From NCBI GenBank assembly GCA_015143295.1, contig JABCRI010000956.1:1-64000 (forward strand): a stretch of 64,000 nt of DNA, read 5' to 3'. This stretch comes from Tetracentron sinense. Lineage: Eukaryota > Streptophyta > Magnoliopsida > Trochodendrales > Trochodendraceae. Of this stretch, positions 22,866-34,895 are shown piece by piece. Positions within the stretch are counted from its first letter, which is position 1, and every line of letters begins with the position of its first letter. A program made the translations under genes and the position numbers. Under the pieces are notes generated by a model that had not been told where the DNA came from, did not search any database, and was given only the letters and a program-made list of their open reading frames with translations.

Positions 22866-22921
22866 TTTGAACCCTGGTCTCTAACACAGTCTCCCATAGA
22901 TTTCACCAACTAAGCAAGCTT
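22866..22921 (-). other. tRNA-like (box A/box B) remnant
   Basis: The complement reads GCTTGCTTAGTTGGTGAAA and, about 30 bases on, CAGGGTTCAAAACCC. These resemble the A box and fit the B box (GGTTCRANNCC) of RNA polymerase III promoters at tRNA-like spacing. It is too degenerate to be a working tRNA gene and could be a SINE head or an old tRNA pseudogene. Confidence 0.35.
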
Positions 22922-23889
22922 TTCTCCTTTGTCTTGTATAGTGATCTTTATTACTCAAGTCCTCTTTCTTGGAAATCGAATCTTCAGCTCCCTAGGCTTC
23001 ATTCTGTAATTGTGATCTCTTGGCTTAGCCCACACTTGGCCTGCATCTACTTGGTATAGCCTGTTGGCTCTTTAGTCTTCGGTAATGGGCTTTGATGCTT
23101 AACTACGGTCTCCGGTCCTTGAGAATTGTCCAGTTAGAGTTCCTGAGATAGTTAAAACACATAATGAGATTTCATCGAAATGGTTCAGTATCTAGACTTT
23201 CAAAAATGTGTTTAAACTATGCAAATATACCATTTTGATCAGAGAAGTGTGTTCTATGCAATACAGAAAACTCTTACGTAGAAAAGTTTTAAAAAATAAA
23301 AGTTTTACGTAGGAGAGTGCAATAATGCTCAAAGGATAATCGTGAAAAACAAACACTTTTAAGCGAATATCAGTTCTCCCCAGTCAGAGTCTAATCTCTA
23401 ACAGGGACAAAACAAACAGGTCTACCCGTGAGCATCCTCAGCAGTGACAAAACCTCTTCAGGGTCATACTCCACTCTCCAAAACTGAAAGGCAGACTGAA
23501 GAACTCCCCAAAGCCCTGACTAAGGCACTTTCCTGGCAAAACTGATAGCTAGTTGAACATTCTTTTGTTGAAAGCAAAATTTTTACAAAGGACCAAAAAC
23601 CTTTTACAAAATGTTTTCAAAAACAAACTCTTTGGTATCCTGACCAGTTTGTACCAGCCTGCACTGAGCAGCCCCAGCAAGACAAAGCAGAAGAAGACGA
23701 CAACATGCATCCCCACCAGTCTTAATCAGCAGAGTCATCGGAAAGCATCCTCACCTTTATCCCCTGCATGACATCCTTGCATAGCGTCATGCTTCTGGTG
23801 ACCAAACTCCTCAGCATCACCTTTGATCAAAATCCAGCGCCTCTCGGCCATTTCAATCATCCAGCTAGTGCCTCTTGGACATACCGCCT

Positions 23890-24310
23890 CTCATTCGACA
23901 CCCCATGTGTCCTCGACATCTCGTGTATACATTTACAGCGTATACCACCTACATGTCCTCTCTTTCGACGCCCCCGCGTGTCCTCAACATCCCGTGTATA
24001 CCTTTACAGCTTATCCCACCTGCATGTCCTCTCTTTCGACATCCCGTGTGTCCTCGACATCCCGTGTATACCTTTACAGCGTATACCACCTGCATGTCCT
24101 CTCTTTCGACACCCCGTGTGTCCTCGACATCCCGTGTATACCTTCACAGCGTATACCACCTGCATGTCCTCTCTTTCGACACCCCGCGTGTCCTCGACAT
24201 CCCTTGTGTACCTTTATAGTGTACACCACCCACATGTCACCCCCTTCAACACCCTGCGTAATCTGGACACTCTGTGTATCTCTTCGATCAAACTCGATCG
24301 AAGCCTTCCG
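23890..24310 (+). repeat. 70-bp minisatellite in the Tat 3' region
   Basis: CTCTTTCGAC recurs at about 23,890 (degenerate), 23,960, 24,031, 24,101, 24,171 and 24,241 (degenerate), giving five to six copies of a 70-bp unit with CCTCGACATCCCGTGTATAC and ACAGCGTATACCACC. As 70 is not a multiple of three, all frames stay open; the long apparent proteins here are artefacts. Confidence 0.85.
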
Positions 24311-24532
24311 ATCAACGCCTCCGGGCTATGCCATCCCTGCATCCATCAATCCCCAGTGAGTAGTCCGAACTACTCGCCCTTCCCCAGCAGCACCTTGCCA
24401 CTACATTGCACTCACTATTTTTGCACTACATGCATGCACATCATCATTCTGTACCCCTGTTATCCGAGTTCGGTGTAAAAATAGGATGATTTCAGTCTTT
24501 GCCATTCAAATCGCCAACCTTGGCATCCTCCA

Positions 24533-24547
24533 GCAAAGAGGGGCAGC
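24533..24547 (+). promoter_or_regulatory. Polypurine tract of the Tat element
   Basis: AGCAAAGAGGGGCAGC directly precedes the LTR start TGTAAGCACCCG, the usual Tat arrangement. Confidence 0.75.
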
Positions 24548-26894
24548 TGTAAGCACCCGATTTTTACACCCCATCCTAACCGTAGTTAAAATATTTTAAC
24601 TATGGTTACCTCCCCTACCAAGTCCCTCACAGCCTAGGTAAGCCTCTCCAGTCAAACCCTAGACAAACCCATGGCCTATAGGGCCTGACCCTCAGCCTCG
24701 AGCCCACAAGGCTCAAAAACCTTAGTACATAACCCCCATAACCCGTATGTGCAGGCCCAGCCCATTTAAAAATAGATTTCAGAATGTCGGTAGACGGTCT
24801 ACCGACATCCAAATTAAGCCTTGTTTCAAGCTGTCGGTAGACCTCCTACCGACATCTGCAAGTTACGAGTTCCAGGCCTGCAACACCCCTGCACACTCTA
24901 CCTCCACCTCGGTCTCTCCCTCCTCAGCCCTTAGTCGACCTTACCTTGGTCCAATACCCTCCTCGATCTCCCTTCTTCTAAATCCCTTGTACGTCCTTAG
25001 CCTTCTTCCCTATAAATCCCAACGCCACCTTCCGTTTAAAGGGTCTGCAAAATCTTAAGAGGAGAACCCCTATTCCGAAATCCCCTCTCTCAGCCCTCTA
25101 ATCCCTTGGTTTGGATTTAAGGACCACCTTGGACCTGTCCCTAGCTACCCTGCAACTGTAGACTATCACCGACGCACAACCACCGTACACAGGCAGCCCT
25201 CTGTTTGGCAGAAAACAGAGCACTGGGTAGGGACATCCCCTACTCATTACCCTTTTGCTTTAGCAATCATGTGAGCCCCTGGTCATCTCCAGGGGACCTT
25301 TGCTTGTTTTTTGTTATTGCTTAATAGGTACACAGACCCATACAGGGTGTTCACCCACCTAAACCATAGGTGTGGTGAACCCTTATGGGTATAGCACCTC
25401 TTAGAGGCTCTCACAGCCATCACAGAACCTTCTAGGGGTCCCTCGTATCATGAGGGAACCCCTAGTGACCTCTGTGCCCACCCTAGTGGCCACGGATCCA
25501 ATTTTCAAAGAAAACCCAGAATGGCGGTACTCTCAGTACCGTCATTCTGAAAATGGCCTGTTTTCCATTTGTCGGTGATCCCTCTGCCAACCCCTTGTTT
25601 CTGAGCTTTTTTCAGAATGTCGGTCATACTTCTACCAACATTCTGTTTTTCACCTGATTTGGGATGGACGGTAGAACAACTACCGCCAATACACTGTATC
25701 TGCTACAATGGCTTTGCAGCCTTGTGGGACCCACTCTAGGCATCCCTTGGGGCCCACACAGAGCCTGATCTCTTCCCAGGAGTCCCCTCTACACTCCCCC
25801 ATCTTTGGTTCACCTTGGGTTACAGCCTAACCCTAGTTAACAGAGGCAAGAACACTGACCAAAAACACTGTCATTAGTGGCAGTAATTCCATTACCGACA
25901 TTAACTGTGTTTTTTGTTTTAGGCTTTTGCATGGGCCCAGGCCTGGTAGGAGGCCACTTTAGGCCCTGCTTAGCCCCCTGGGCCCACCTTGGACCATACC
26001 AGACCCTTAACTGTGGTTAAATCCACCTCCGATTCATATTTAACCGCAGTTAAGCACCCCTTAACACCACAAACTTTGGGAAATTAAACAGACATTCCTA
26101 AAACAAAATTTGGACCATAATCCTGACTTTGGCCCTCTCCCTAACCCTGGTTAGCAACCCTAACCACAGTTAGACCCCCTTAACCGCGGTTAGTAACCCT
26201 AATCGTAGTTAACTTCGGTTTACGGCCTACCGGGCCTAAAAACCAAGTCTACTGGACTTACTTCGGCCTACCGGGACCCACCTTAGCCTACCAGGCTACA
26301 ACTCACTCACCCTTTACTGTGGTTAGCAACGCTAATTGTAGTTAGTTCGGCCTAATCCCGGTTAGCAATCCTAACCCGAGCCGGACTCCTTCCTAGTCTA
26401 CCGAACTACCTCCCTAAGCCTACCGGGCATCATACCATGCACTTGACCCTCCTCGGTCAAACAAACCCTAGTCTACCAGACTAGTCCATGTTAGCCACCC
26501 TTAGTGCACACACATATGCCCCTAGCCTCGGCACAGGCTCACGTGCCAGAACTACGCTCGGTCTGATCTAACCCTGTGAGTACGTAGGCAGCCCAACAAG
26601 GGCCCGACCCCAGTTAGATTTTCCTTTCTTAGATTAGTGTTCACTTAAACATTTCGTCATTCTAAACAAGATTAACTTTATCTGGCTTAAAACCGGGGAG
26701 TACGGAACCGTTGTAAAACGGAAGCCTCGGGGTGCCTAACACCTTCCCCGGACTTAACCGAACCCCTTACCCTGATCTCTCTTGTGGACCAAGACCTTAT
26801 CCAAAACTTCGGGGGACTTATCCCTTCTGAATTAATAGGTGGCAACTCTCAAAACCCCCTTGAGAAATCTAGGGAGTGAAATCCCGCGCTCACA
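24548..26894 (+). repeat. Tat-element 3' LTR, about 2.3 kb
   Basis: Starts TGTAAGCACCCGATTTTTAC after the polypurine tract and ends near CGCGCTCACA at 26,894, where G2 LTR sequence resumes. Contains GTCGGTAGACGGTCTACCGAC-type palindromes (24,785-24,855), TATAAATCC at 25,011, further GGCGGTA/TACCGNC inverted pairs (25,510-25,910), TTAACCGCGGTTAG-type palindromes (26,130-26,380) and a GAACTACGCTCGG...TACGTAGGCAGCC block (26,551-26,595). Confidence 0.75.
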
Positions 26895-28544
26895 TCGCCA
26901 TTTAGGGAAAACTACCTAAATCATGTTTTCAATTCTGCATTTGATATATTATATTCTTATTCTTGCATTTTATCAAACACTTGGTGTTCAACCCTTTTTC
27001 CTAAGCCTTTTACTCCTATTTTCCCCATTTGCATTTCATCAAACATCACATGTGCGTTTGTTATGATTGCATTGCCCTTACACGATTTTTCATCACACAT
27101 TCATCACCATTCCCACTGCATCCAATCACCTCAACTACCCTCCATTCATCCAACTCATTCTCACCATGTTCATTTATCTTATTTAATTTATAGATAATAA
27201 AGTAACTCAAGAAAAAGGAAAACACAAAATCAAAATCATTATTTGCAAAGTAAAACCTAGGTTATTACTAAGCTAGCTAGGAGAGTGTACTAACCTTGAG
27301 GATTAACTCCAAATCTTGAAGAGAACCCTCCTTGATTTGGAATCCAAGCTTTGAGAAAGAAGCACCACTTTGGAATGGAAGATCTTTGCTTGATGGGGAA
27401 TATCCCACCTCGATTTGGGCTTCACCCTCTTCAATCCACCAACTCTCCTTGACGATCTCCAACTTCTCCCTTCTCCTTCCAAGATCTTCCTTAAGTTTAG
27501 GTTCACTCAAAACCCGCCAAAAAGATCTCCTATTTATACCCCAAGGGGTGAAACCCCAAAAATCACGCTCTAAAAAAGTTAGTTCGTGTGCCTACGTCGT
27601 TCGTAGGCTTCCTACGATTGATCGTAGGTTGCCCAGTGAGTTTACAACATTTCTGGGGCTTTATGACCATTCATAGCAACTCTACAATCATTCGTAGCGT
27701 CACTATGATCTTTCGTAGGTTGTTTACGAATGATTGTACCTAGGACAGAAAGTTTCTAGGTTTTTCCCGTTTTGGTATTTCGGCCATCACTTTTGACTCC
27801 CTTATCGGATTTTGACGATTCAACTTGTGTTGGACTCGTCTTTCAAAGGAGTACAATTTTTGTATATTGGACAATTCCTAATTTTGAGTTTTTAATTATC
27901 TAAATGGGCTCTAAAGCCGATTGATCTGAAAATGGATTTCGTCAATCCATATTTGTAGTAGATCTGATTTTAGAAATCGGACGTTTGAATTAATCCCGAC
28001 TCAAAATCTAGAAATGTGATCAATATGAACCTCGAAGAGGGTTTAAATACCTTTCCAAAAATTCAAGAATCACTTGATTCCGATAAGCGGTGACTAAACT
28101 AGAGTTTCATAAGGTTCAGGGTGCATTAAGACATACCCTTTTAACACTTTGAACATTTCGAGTGTTTTCACACTCTTTTCCCTCGGGTCCACCACCCTAC
28201 TCACATCTCATGACTCGTTACCTCATAGGTTTGAAACCCACCTAGGTTATCATTGAATTCAAGCCAATATGCATGAGAGGCCCCGGCCTCTTTATGCCTC
28301 GCGCACTAGCACTATTCACTTACAACCCATTAAACACTTAGGCTATTTATACCCTTACTTTTACCCACATAGAGTATACTTATACTCTCTTTTTGAGACT
28401 CAATACACTCACCTAAAACCCTCACTTGACTCACCACACTACCAAGAACAAAATGGAAGACCTTAGGCCTTTACACACACACACAAGGGCACTATTCACT
28501 GACACTATACATAGCACAGTGAACTTGAATTCTGGGGTTCTACA
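26895..28544 (-). repeat. G2: gypsy (Tekay-like) LTR, interrupted by the Tat element
   Basis: The minus strand starts TGTAGAACCCCAGAATTC at 28,544. It has the AAGTTGAATCGTC module (27,775-27,850), a cluster of CCTACGATCAATCGTAGG-type palindromes (27,590-27,740), a TATA box (GGGTATAAATAGG, 27,528-27,540), then leader sequence resembling LTR-B. Around 26,900 it aligns with LTR-A near 8,915 (TTTTCCCTAAATG) and stops at the Tat LTR, so the Tat element inserted into it. Confidence 0.72.
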
Positions 28545-28605
28545 CACTTATACTCTTGAAAAAATAAAATAGGGTAGTTGCCACCAGTCAATGCATGTCG
28601 CTTTT

Positions 28606-28818
28606 AACCCCTATTAACTATGAGTAATATTACTAACCTTTGGAGCTCAACAATAGAACCTTGGTTTTCAAAAACAATGTTAAAAAAAAAAATGAAATTA
28701 AGGGTTAAAAATTCTTAACCAGAGTTAATATTTTTTAATATTTTAAAAAAATCAAAGTTATATTGTTGAACCCTAAGGGTTAGTAAAAGTTGACCACGGT
28801 TAATAGGAGTGAAAAAGG
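28606..28818. mobile_element. Foldback MITE-like element of about 0.2 kb
   Basis: About 50 bp from CCCCTATTAACTATG to CTCAACAATAG is repeated in inverted form at the right side (TATTGTTGAACCC to GGTTAATAGGAGT), roughly three quarters identical by eye. The middle is A/T-rich with no coding potential. Family undetermined. Confidence 0.5.
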
Positions 28819-31727
28819 ATAAGTGTGGACCTATGTGTGCGAATCACAATTGGCTGCATGTGATCCAATCTCCTTGAAGTACTTATTAAAGGTATGTGTC
28901 TTTTATAGAATATTTTTTAATTCTTTAATAGGCATAGTCATGGGACGAGAGGTCAGTTGTGTCCCTAAACTTTTGAAAAAAATATTATATTATTTAATTA
29001 TTTAATAGGGCATAACCTCTGGACAAGGGGCCCTAAACTCTTGGAATCAAAATATATTTTTTATAGTATGTTATTTAATAATTTAAAAATGGATAACCTT
29101 TGGGTATTTGGGATAGCTGCACATAAATAATGAGAAACCATACTCATGAGATATGTACAAGGATGAAATGACCTATGAATTTAGTTGTAGAAAAAATGGA
29201 GCATCTTTTAGCTGTGATTAAGATTCACTAACCCTTAGGGTTAAAGCATATATATATATATATATAGTTACACTTATATCCTTTGTTTTTATATATAGAA
29301 AAAACTATTGTTTTAAACATAGGAGTTAAAACCTCTTAAATTGAGCTTAAGGCAGTTAAAGGAGGCTTTGTGAGGGGACGATAAGCAATTGATCGCTCCT
29401 TCCACGAGAAAAATATTGCTCTAATAAGAAGGAAAACTGTCACCTCCTCACTGGTGGAGCGAAGGAGGTGTCTCGTCCCCCAAGCAATTTACCTTCCTGA
29501 AAAGAAAAATATTCTTGTTGTTCTTAATAGCGTCAACAAACTAAAACCCATAACAAATTATGTGTGATGAAGTTGATCCCGATGTATGCATGATTGTAAG
29601 ACTTAGCAAGTAGATTACTAACACTCTAAGTAGAAATATGAACAAATTTTACCATCCAAAAAAAAATTAAAATCCATAACTACTATTTTTGAATTTTAGA
29701 AAAATAATAGTTTTTAGAAAGTCTTCAATTAAGGTGCAAATTATCTAAAAACTTTGAGGTATCCCAAATACAAAATTTCGGGCAATGTGTATATATATAT
29801 ACATATATTAAAAATTATAAAAACATATGGAATAAGTTCATCTTTGGATATGTCTACCTTATTTTAGGAAACATAAAGTTAAAGTACAATTGTAACAATT
29901 TTTTTCATTTTGTGAAAAAAAATGTAAAAATGGGTGAAAATCGATGGAATAAGCTTTACAATTTTAAATCCCATGGATGGTTGAAACATATGAATGGAAA
30001 AGCTTCCAAACTGCAGATAATGGTTTCAGAACTGTCATAAATCTCAACATTGTTTTGGGGTCAATAAGAGCACATAACATATTTTAATTAAGAATTTTCC
30101 TGTTCGAACTTTATAGACCCAATGAGAACAAAGATGTACAAACTTCACAAGCATTTCTGTCTCTCTTGCATGTGTTTTGAGACTGTCAATGACAAAGTTA
30201 TGGGGAGTTCCCGTTGCGTTGTAGTCTTGTTATCCTGTGTATGTGGAGTTGGACTTTTGAGACTTTAAGTTCAAACTATTTAGAGGAATGTTAGCCGCAG
30301 TCGCATTTAGTCTATATTTTTCCACAGACGCAAGTTGGGGGTTAGCACATGGAGATGATTAATATTTTAACAATTAATATAAAAGAAAATCAGACAATGT
30401 TTGACATTTGTTTGGCTCCAGTTGTGTCTTTGGAAGATTTGCGACTAAGGGCTAGCAAAATCCTACTATTTATAATGGTTAGGATACCCACAAGGGAAAT
30501 AGTTAACGTACTCATGAATAGATGGATGCCTTAGGTTTAGAAATAGAATTCATGGGTACGCCTATCACTACTCTATTCACAATCCCCAAAGACATAATAA
30601 CCCGTTGGCAGCGATCCCGCCAGTATTAACTCTGAAGCCCCCACATACCGATTCATTGCTTTTCCGGCAAAATACAGCTTTAAAAATGAGTCATAGCTTA
30701 GTAAATTAAAAATAATTACGTGTCGACTCTGTGTTAACTCTAGCAGGTGTTTTGTCAGTTAACACTGGAGGTGATGCTAAGTCATCTTCTACTATAGAAA
30801 GAAGAAGAAAAAATTAAAAATAAAAGAAGATGAGATAGTCGAGGAGCTTTTAATGGTGTGAGTCATTGGTAGGCCTACTAGTCACTGCCATCATACGAGG
30901 GAGCTGTGCATTTATTTGCTTACATTACTTTTTTTGCAATCTTTAGTTGCTTTATCTTCCCACTCACTGCACACAAAGAGGACCATTGACACCTTCCAAA
31001 GATACTTCCTTGTCCTTTAAGCCAGCCCTACTTGGAACAAAGCTCTTGGCTTCCTCAAAGCTCTTCAAAGGATGCCAAAGTAAATGCCTTGTTTTTTGCT
31101 TTTCTTTTTTCTTCTTCTTTAAATTCTGTTCCTTCATTTTATCTCTTTTACGCTTTTTGTCTTTTTCTTTACTTCCCACCACGTTAAACTTCTTTTAAAC
31201 CACAAGAGAGGTCTACTAAAACCATTGGACTGCTTTCTGATGACGTGTGATAACGACATGCTCCGGATGAAGAAGTGATTTCCGGAGGAGGAATGAGGCT
31301 GCCCCATGCTATTTTCTTATTTATAGATGGATTGCCATTTGTGAGTCTTTTATATATAAAAACAGGGAGCTTTTGCCAGCATGTCTATAAAAAAAATTAT
31401 GAATATAGGGGACCATATGGTCGTAGGGTTAACCGAATTTTCCCTTGGAACACGTGAAATTAGGGCACAACAGAATTTAAGGTTTGAAATTATATGTTGC
31501 ATATAAAATATTAGAACCTCTGTTAAAAATACTTGCTTCAAGCAATTTTTAAAATTTATTCTAACACAAGCTCTCGATTAACCCTAGGACTGTGCCATCC
31601 TACTAAGCAAAGCTCGACTATATATACTCAAGACTACAGGAGATAGCCTAAGCTGTGATGCTTAAAGGCAATGGTCGGTGCTCAGGGTACCAGTAGTGGC
31701 AATAGTCTCTTTCATAATTAGAAAAAA
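28819..31727. other. AT-rich intergenic DNA without recognised genes
   Basis: No motif-bearing reading frame was found on either strand. It contains a TA microsatellite (29,252-29,268), a weak inverted repeat around 29,375-29,490 (GGGGACGA/TCGTCCCC) and scattered poly-A and poly-T runs. It is the left flank of the Mutator-like element. Confidence 0.4.
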
Positions 31728-31806
31728 AGGTTTTTCCTGATTGCCCCTCTAGTATGGGCTTCTTCCCTAAATACCAAGGTTTTAAAAACCCTTTTGTAAA
31801 TGCCCC
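31728..31806 (+). repeat. MULE left terminal inverted repeat
   Basis: Matches the complement of 48,459-48,537 almost base for base, including CTTCTTCCCTAAATACCAAG. Confidence 0.8.
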
Positions 31807-32478
31807 CACACACATGTGCATCCATTCGCACGTGTGGTTTTTGGTTTTTTTTCTCCTTCATACCCTTATGTTTTTCATTTATGACATCTTTTGTCCCCAA
31901 CTCATGACTAAGCGGGAAACTGTAAGGACTCCTCCACTGCGCATTGACCCTCTCATCTCCTTCATCGATTCCACTGTAAGCTATATCGACACTGAACTGA
32001 AAACCTGCAAGATCCTCAAGTTAGCATATTAAAGCGATTCTGAGAAGTTCAATTGATTGTTAAAGGTATGTGGTTCTTTCCATTTGAAAGATTTTTATTT
32101 TTTGGATATACAGTAGGTTTTTTGAAGGATTTCGGTTTTGAAACTTACATTCTTGTAAATTCTTATGAAAACCTTGTTTCATTCATATGAAACTGATACA
32201 TTTTCCTCTAAAAAACGACCCTACAAACTAAAAATGTTTTCTTGTCAACATTTTTTTGCACTAGGTCGATGCAACTATGTGATGGGTTGATTCATATATT
32301 TGAACAGGTTGATGCATATACGTGAAGGGGTCGGTGCATATAGGCCGAAATATACATTTTTAGAGGTTGAAGACGATGGTAGATGCACATGCATCAACCC
32401 AGTGCAATGAAAGAATCGAATGGATGCACTGGGTTGATATATGTATCAACCCTTTACTCTAGTCGATGCACATGCATC

Positions 32479-34778
32479 TATTGCCCAGGTTATGACCCTA
32501 AAGGGGGGGGGGGGGGGTGAATAGGGTCTATGGCAGATTTAAAAATAATTTAACCTTTTATGCGGAATTTAAAGAACTAAGGAAAATTCAATTTATAGAT
32601 TTGAAATTTAAAACAAAGAAACAAGTAATGCAAGAGAAAGGGGGTAAAGAGTTAAGGAATACAAACAGAGATTTGTTATCAAGGTTCGGCAAACTCCGCC
32701 TACTCCCCGCCTCAAGCTATACCTGTTTAGAGGATTCCACTATGATCCTCGATCGCACATACTTCTTCCGGGTGAAGCCCAAATCGTTACAATCTCTCTT
32801 TTGAGTCTAGATCAAATAGTGTAAGGGAACAATCCTCCCTAGACTTAGTCAACTTTGCGGGTAGTGACCAAACCGTTACACAATCCTTTTATGACTTAGG
32901 ATTAAACCTTCACAATCCTTTGAGGCTAAGGACGAACCTTTACAATGTAGAGATTTGGATTTGAATCTGAAATACAAAACTCCTTTAAAGTTATATAAGA
33001 ATAGAATAAGAAACTCTAAGAAATCTCTCAAAAGATGGATTGAATTTTAGCTCAAAAAACAGAGTATTGGGGATTTCAGATTTTTCATGATAGATTTGAG
33101 TTTTGAATTTTGGTGAATGATTGAGAATTGATAGATTGATCACCCTTGTTGTTTTAGTTCATAAACCATCTCAATTTATAGTGCATTCAAGAATATAACC
33201 GTTGGAAAAGCATTAGATGCGAAAGGAGATGTTAAAAAAATAGCCATTACAGTAAAAAAATCACGTTCAAGGCATTTTTTCCTCTATCCAGACGATCACA
33301 AAGCTCCTCCGATCGACTGGATGCTCCTCCTGATCGACTAGATGCTCTACCAGATCGGTTGGATTGAACTTCGTTTTTGTCTTTCAGTATTCCGACTGTA
33401 ACTTTTGATTCCCTTATCGGAATTGGGTGATTCAACTTCCATTAGACTCAAAATTCAAGAGGAAAACATTTTGTGTCTAATAGTCAAGTCCCAAGTCTGT
33501 GAATTTGTTAGTCTAAATGGGTCCCAATGATGACTGGTCTATTTTCGCTACTGGGTAGTTCAAAATTTTTGTCGCCTTCTATATTATGATCATAACTTAT
33601 GATTGACTGAACAAAATTAGGTGATTCAAAAGCCTATTCTACTTAAAATTAAAAGGGGAACAATTTTGTCTCTAATAGTTGAGTCCTAATTCTGCTTCTA
33701 TCATGGTAAAAAAGGGTCCGAAAAAAATCAGGATTTGAGAAAAATGGCCAGAACCGAGTTTTGAGAAACTTGGTCTATCCAGTCGATTAGGAGACCCTTC
33801 TAATCAGTTGGATAGTGTATTTTTTTGCACAAAAAACACTGAAATTCAATTTTCTTAAACTTGGTCTATCCAATCGATCACAGTACCCTTCTGATCGGCT
33901 GGATAGTGTATTTTTTGCCCTAAAAACACTGAAATTCAATTTTCTTGATTTTAATGATTGGAATGATATCCACGGCCACTTGGCTTAGTTACTTTTAGAA
34001 TGATTTTTAAGTGTTGCAAAATCTTTTAGATTGATAGATAAACTTGATTAACAACTCATAATGATCTAATATGGATTCAAAGTGGTTTCCAACACTAACA
34101 GAACATGCAGACAAATTTTGAAAAATTTTGTTCTATCCAGTTGATCACAAGGCTTGTCTAATCGACTGGATGGTCTGCCTGATCGGCTGGATGGTCTATC
34201 TGATCGACTAGATAGACCATTTTTATTTGCAAAATCCATTTTCAAAACTTTTAAGATAGGATATGATTCCAAGGTTTTGTACTTAGGTATTATGAGTATG
34301 ATGAATATGTTTTAAGGTCCTTACTCATATTTTAACATTGGTTTAAGGAACCTATGGTCAATCTAAGGTCTTTGAGCTTGCATCCAAACCATCTAATAAG
34401 GGCTTTTATTAAAGTCCTAAACAGTCTCAACTTAAACTAAGACAATATGAACCTTGAGAGTCTTCACTTCACTTTTGGATCTGATATTGCTTTGTGATGA
34501 TCCATCTCCTTCATCTTCATCTTTATCTTGATGCTTGAGCTTATGTCAACTTGATGATGTGAGCTTGAATGACTTTGACTTAGACTTGATCTTGATCTTG
34601 CATATAGGCTTTAACATGGTCTAGCTCATGCTTTTTGGTTGAATGACAGTCTAATACTCTTCTTAATCTGTTTTTCATAGAAACTCAAGAGAGACATTAG
34701 TAACACAATATTCATTCCTTCATTAGGTTATTATCAAAATCAATGATGTTGCCTTAAATCAAAACCTAAAGGCTAACA
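32479..34778 (-). repeat. S3 3' LTR (left copy)
   Basis: Plus-strand ends TATTGCCC and GGCTAACA; pairs with 37,783-40,075. Carries hairpins with CTATCCAGTCGAT-type stems, the shared AAGTTGAATC module (33,385-33,455, second related copy 33,590-33,665) and TATAAATTG on the complement near 33,172. The conserved CTATTCACCC motif near its end has become a run of 15 C. Confidence 0.88.
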
Positions 34779-34895
34779 ATCTCCCAATTTTTGATGATGA
34801 CATAATAATGAAATGAATTGGGATAAAACTCCCCCTCAATAAATAATGTCTATTAAAGATTTGAGGAAAACTCCCCCTAAACATATGCATTCATT
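34779..34895 (-). promoter_or_regulatory. S3 polypurine boxes
   Basis: On the complement, AGGGGGAGTTTT boxes at about 34,870-34,884 and 34,830-34,840 precede a TTGGGAGAT next to the LTR. Repeated boxes are a Sirevirus trait. Confidence 0.75.

Larger units (their letters stand above)
20229..24547 (+). mobile_element. Tat-type Ty3/gypsy element, 3' internal non-coding part (fossil)
   Basis: Recognised by a GAACTACGTCATGACC...GTACGTAGGTAGCC block at 20,340-20,390 and by many CCCCAGCAGAG-type motifs, both characteristic of the long 3' region of Tat-lineage elements, and by the polypurine tract and LTR that follow. No pol domain lies here; the coding part would be left of G1. G1 is inserted at 20,228. 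Between about 21,600 and 23,300 the sequence changes to AT-rich, GGTGGCTAGGATT-rich DNA of unclear origin; a TATA-like GTATATATAGGGAG at 22,188 is noted without further support. Confidence 0.7.

Noticed and set aside
23768-24478. Long open frames (up to 236 codons) suggesting a repetitive protein
   Set aside because: They arise from a 70-bp minisatellite read in all three frames; no start context, domain or homologue is apparent.
28823-29005. A 60-codon frame in the intergenic DNA
   Set aside because: No domain, biased composition or conserved neighbour supports it; AT-rich chance frame.
29375-29490. Possible foldback element (GGGGACGA...TCGTCCCC)
   Set aside because: Arms are too short and too diverged to call.
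32504-32518. Run of 15 G as a possible quadruplex or regulatory element
   Set aside because: It is the expanded form of the C-rich CTATTCACCC motif near the Sirevirus LTR end; the other S3 LTR has a normal version.
32517-32804. A 95-codon frame with a similar 122-codon frame at 37,796-38,164
   Set aside because: Both lie inside the two S3 LTRs and are similar only because the LTRs are copies of each other; no protein motif.
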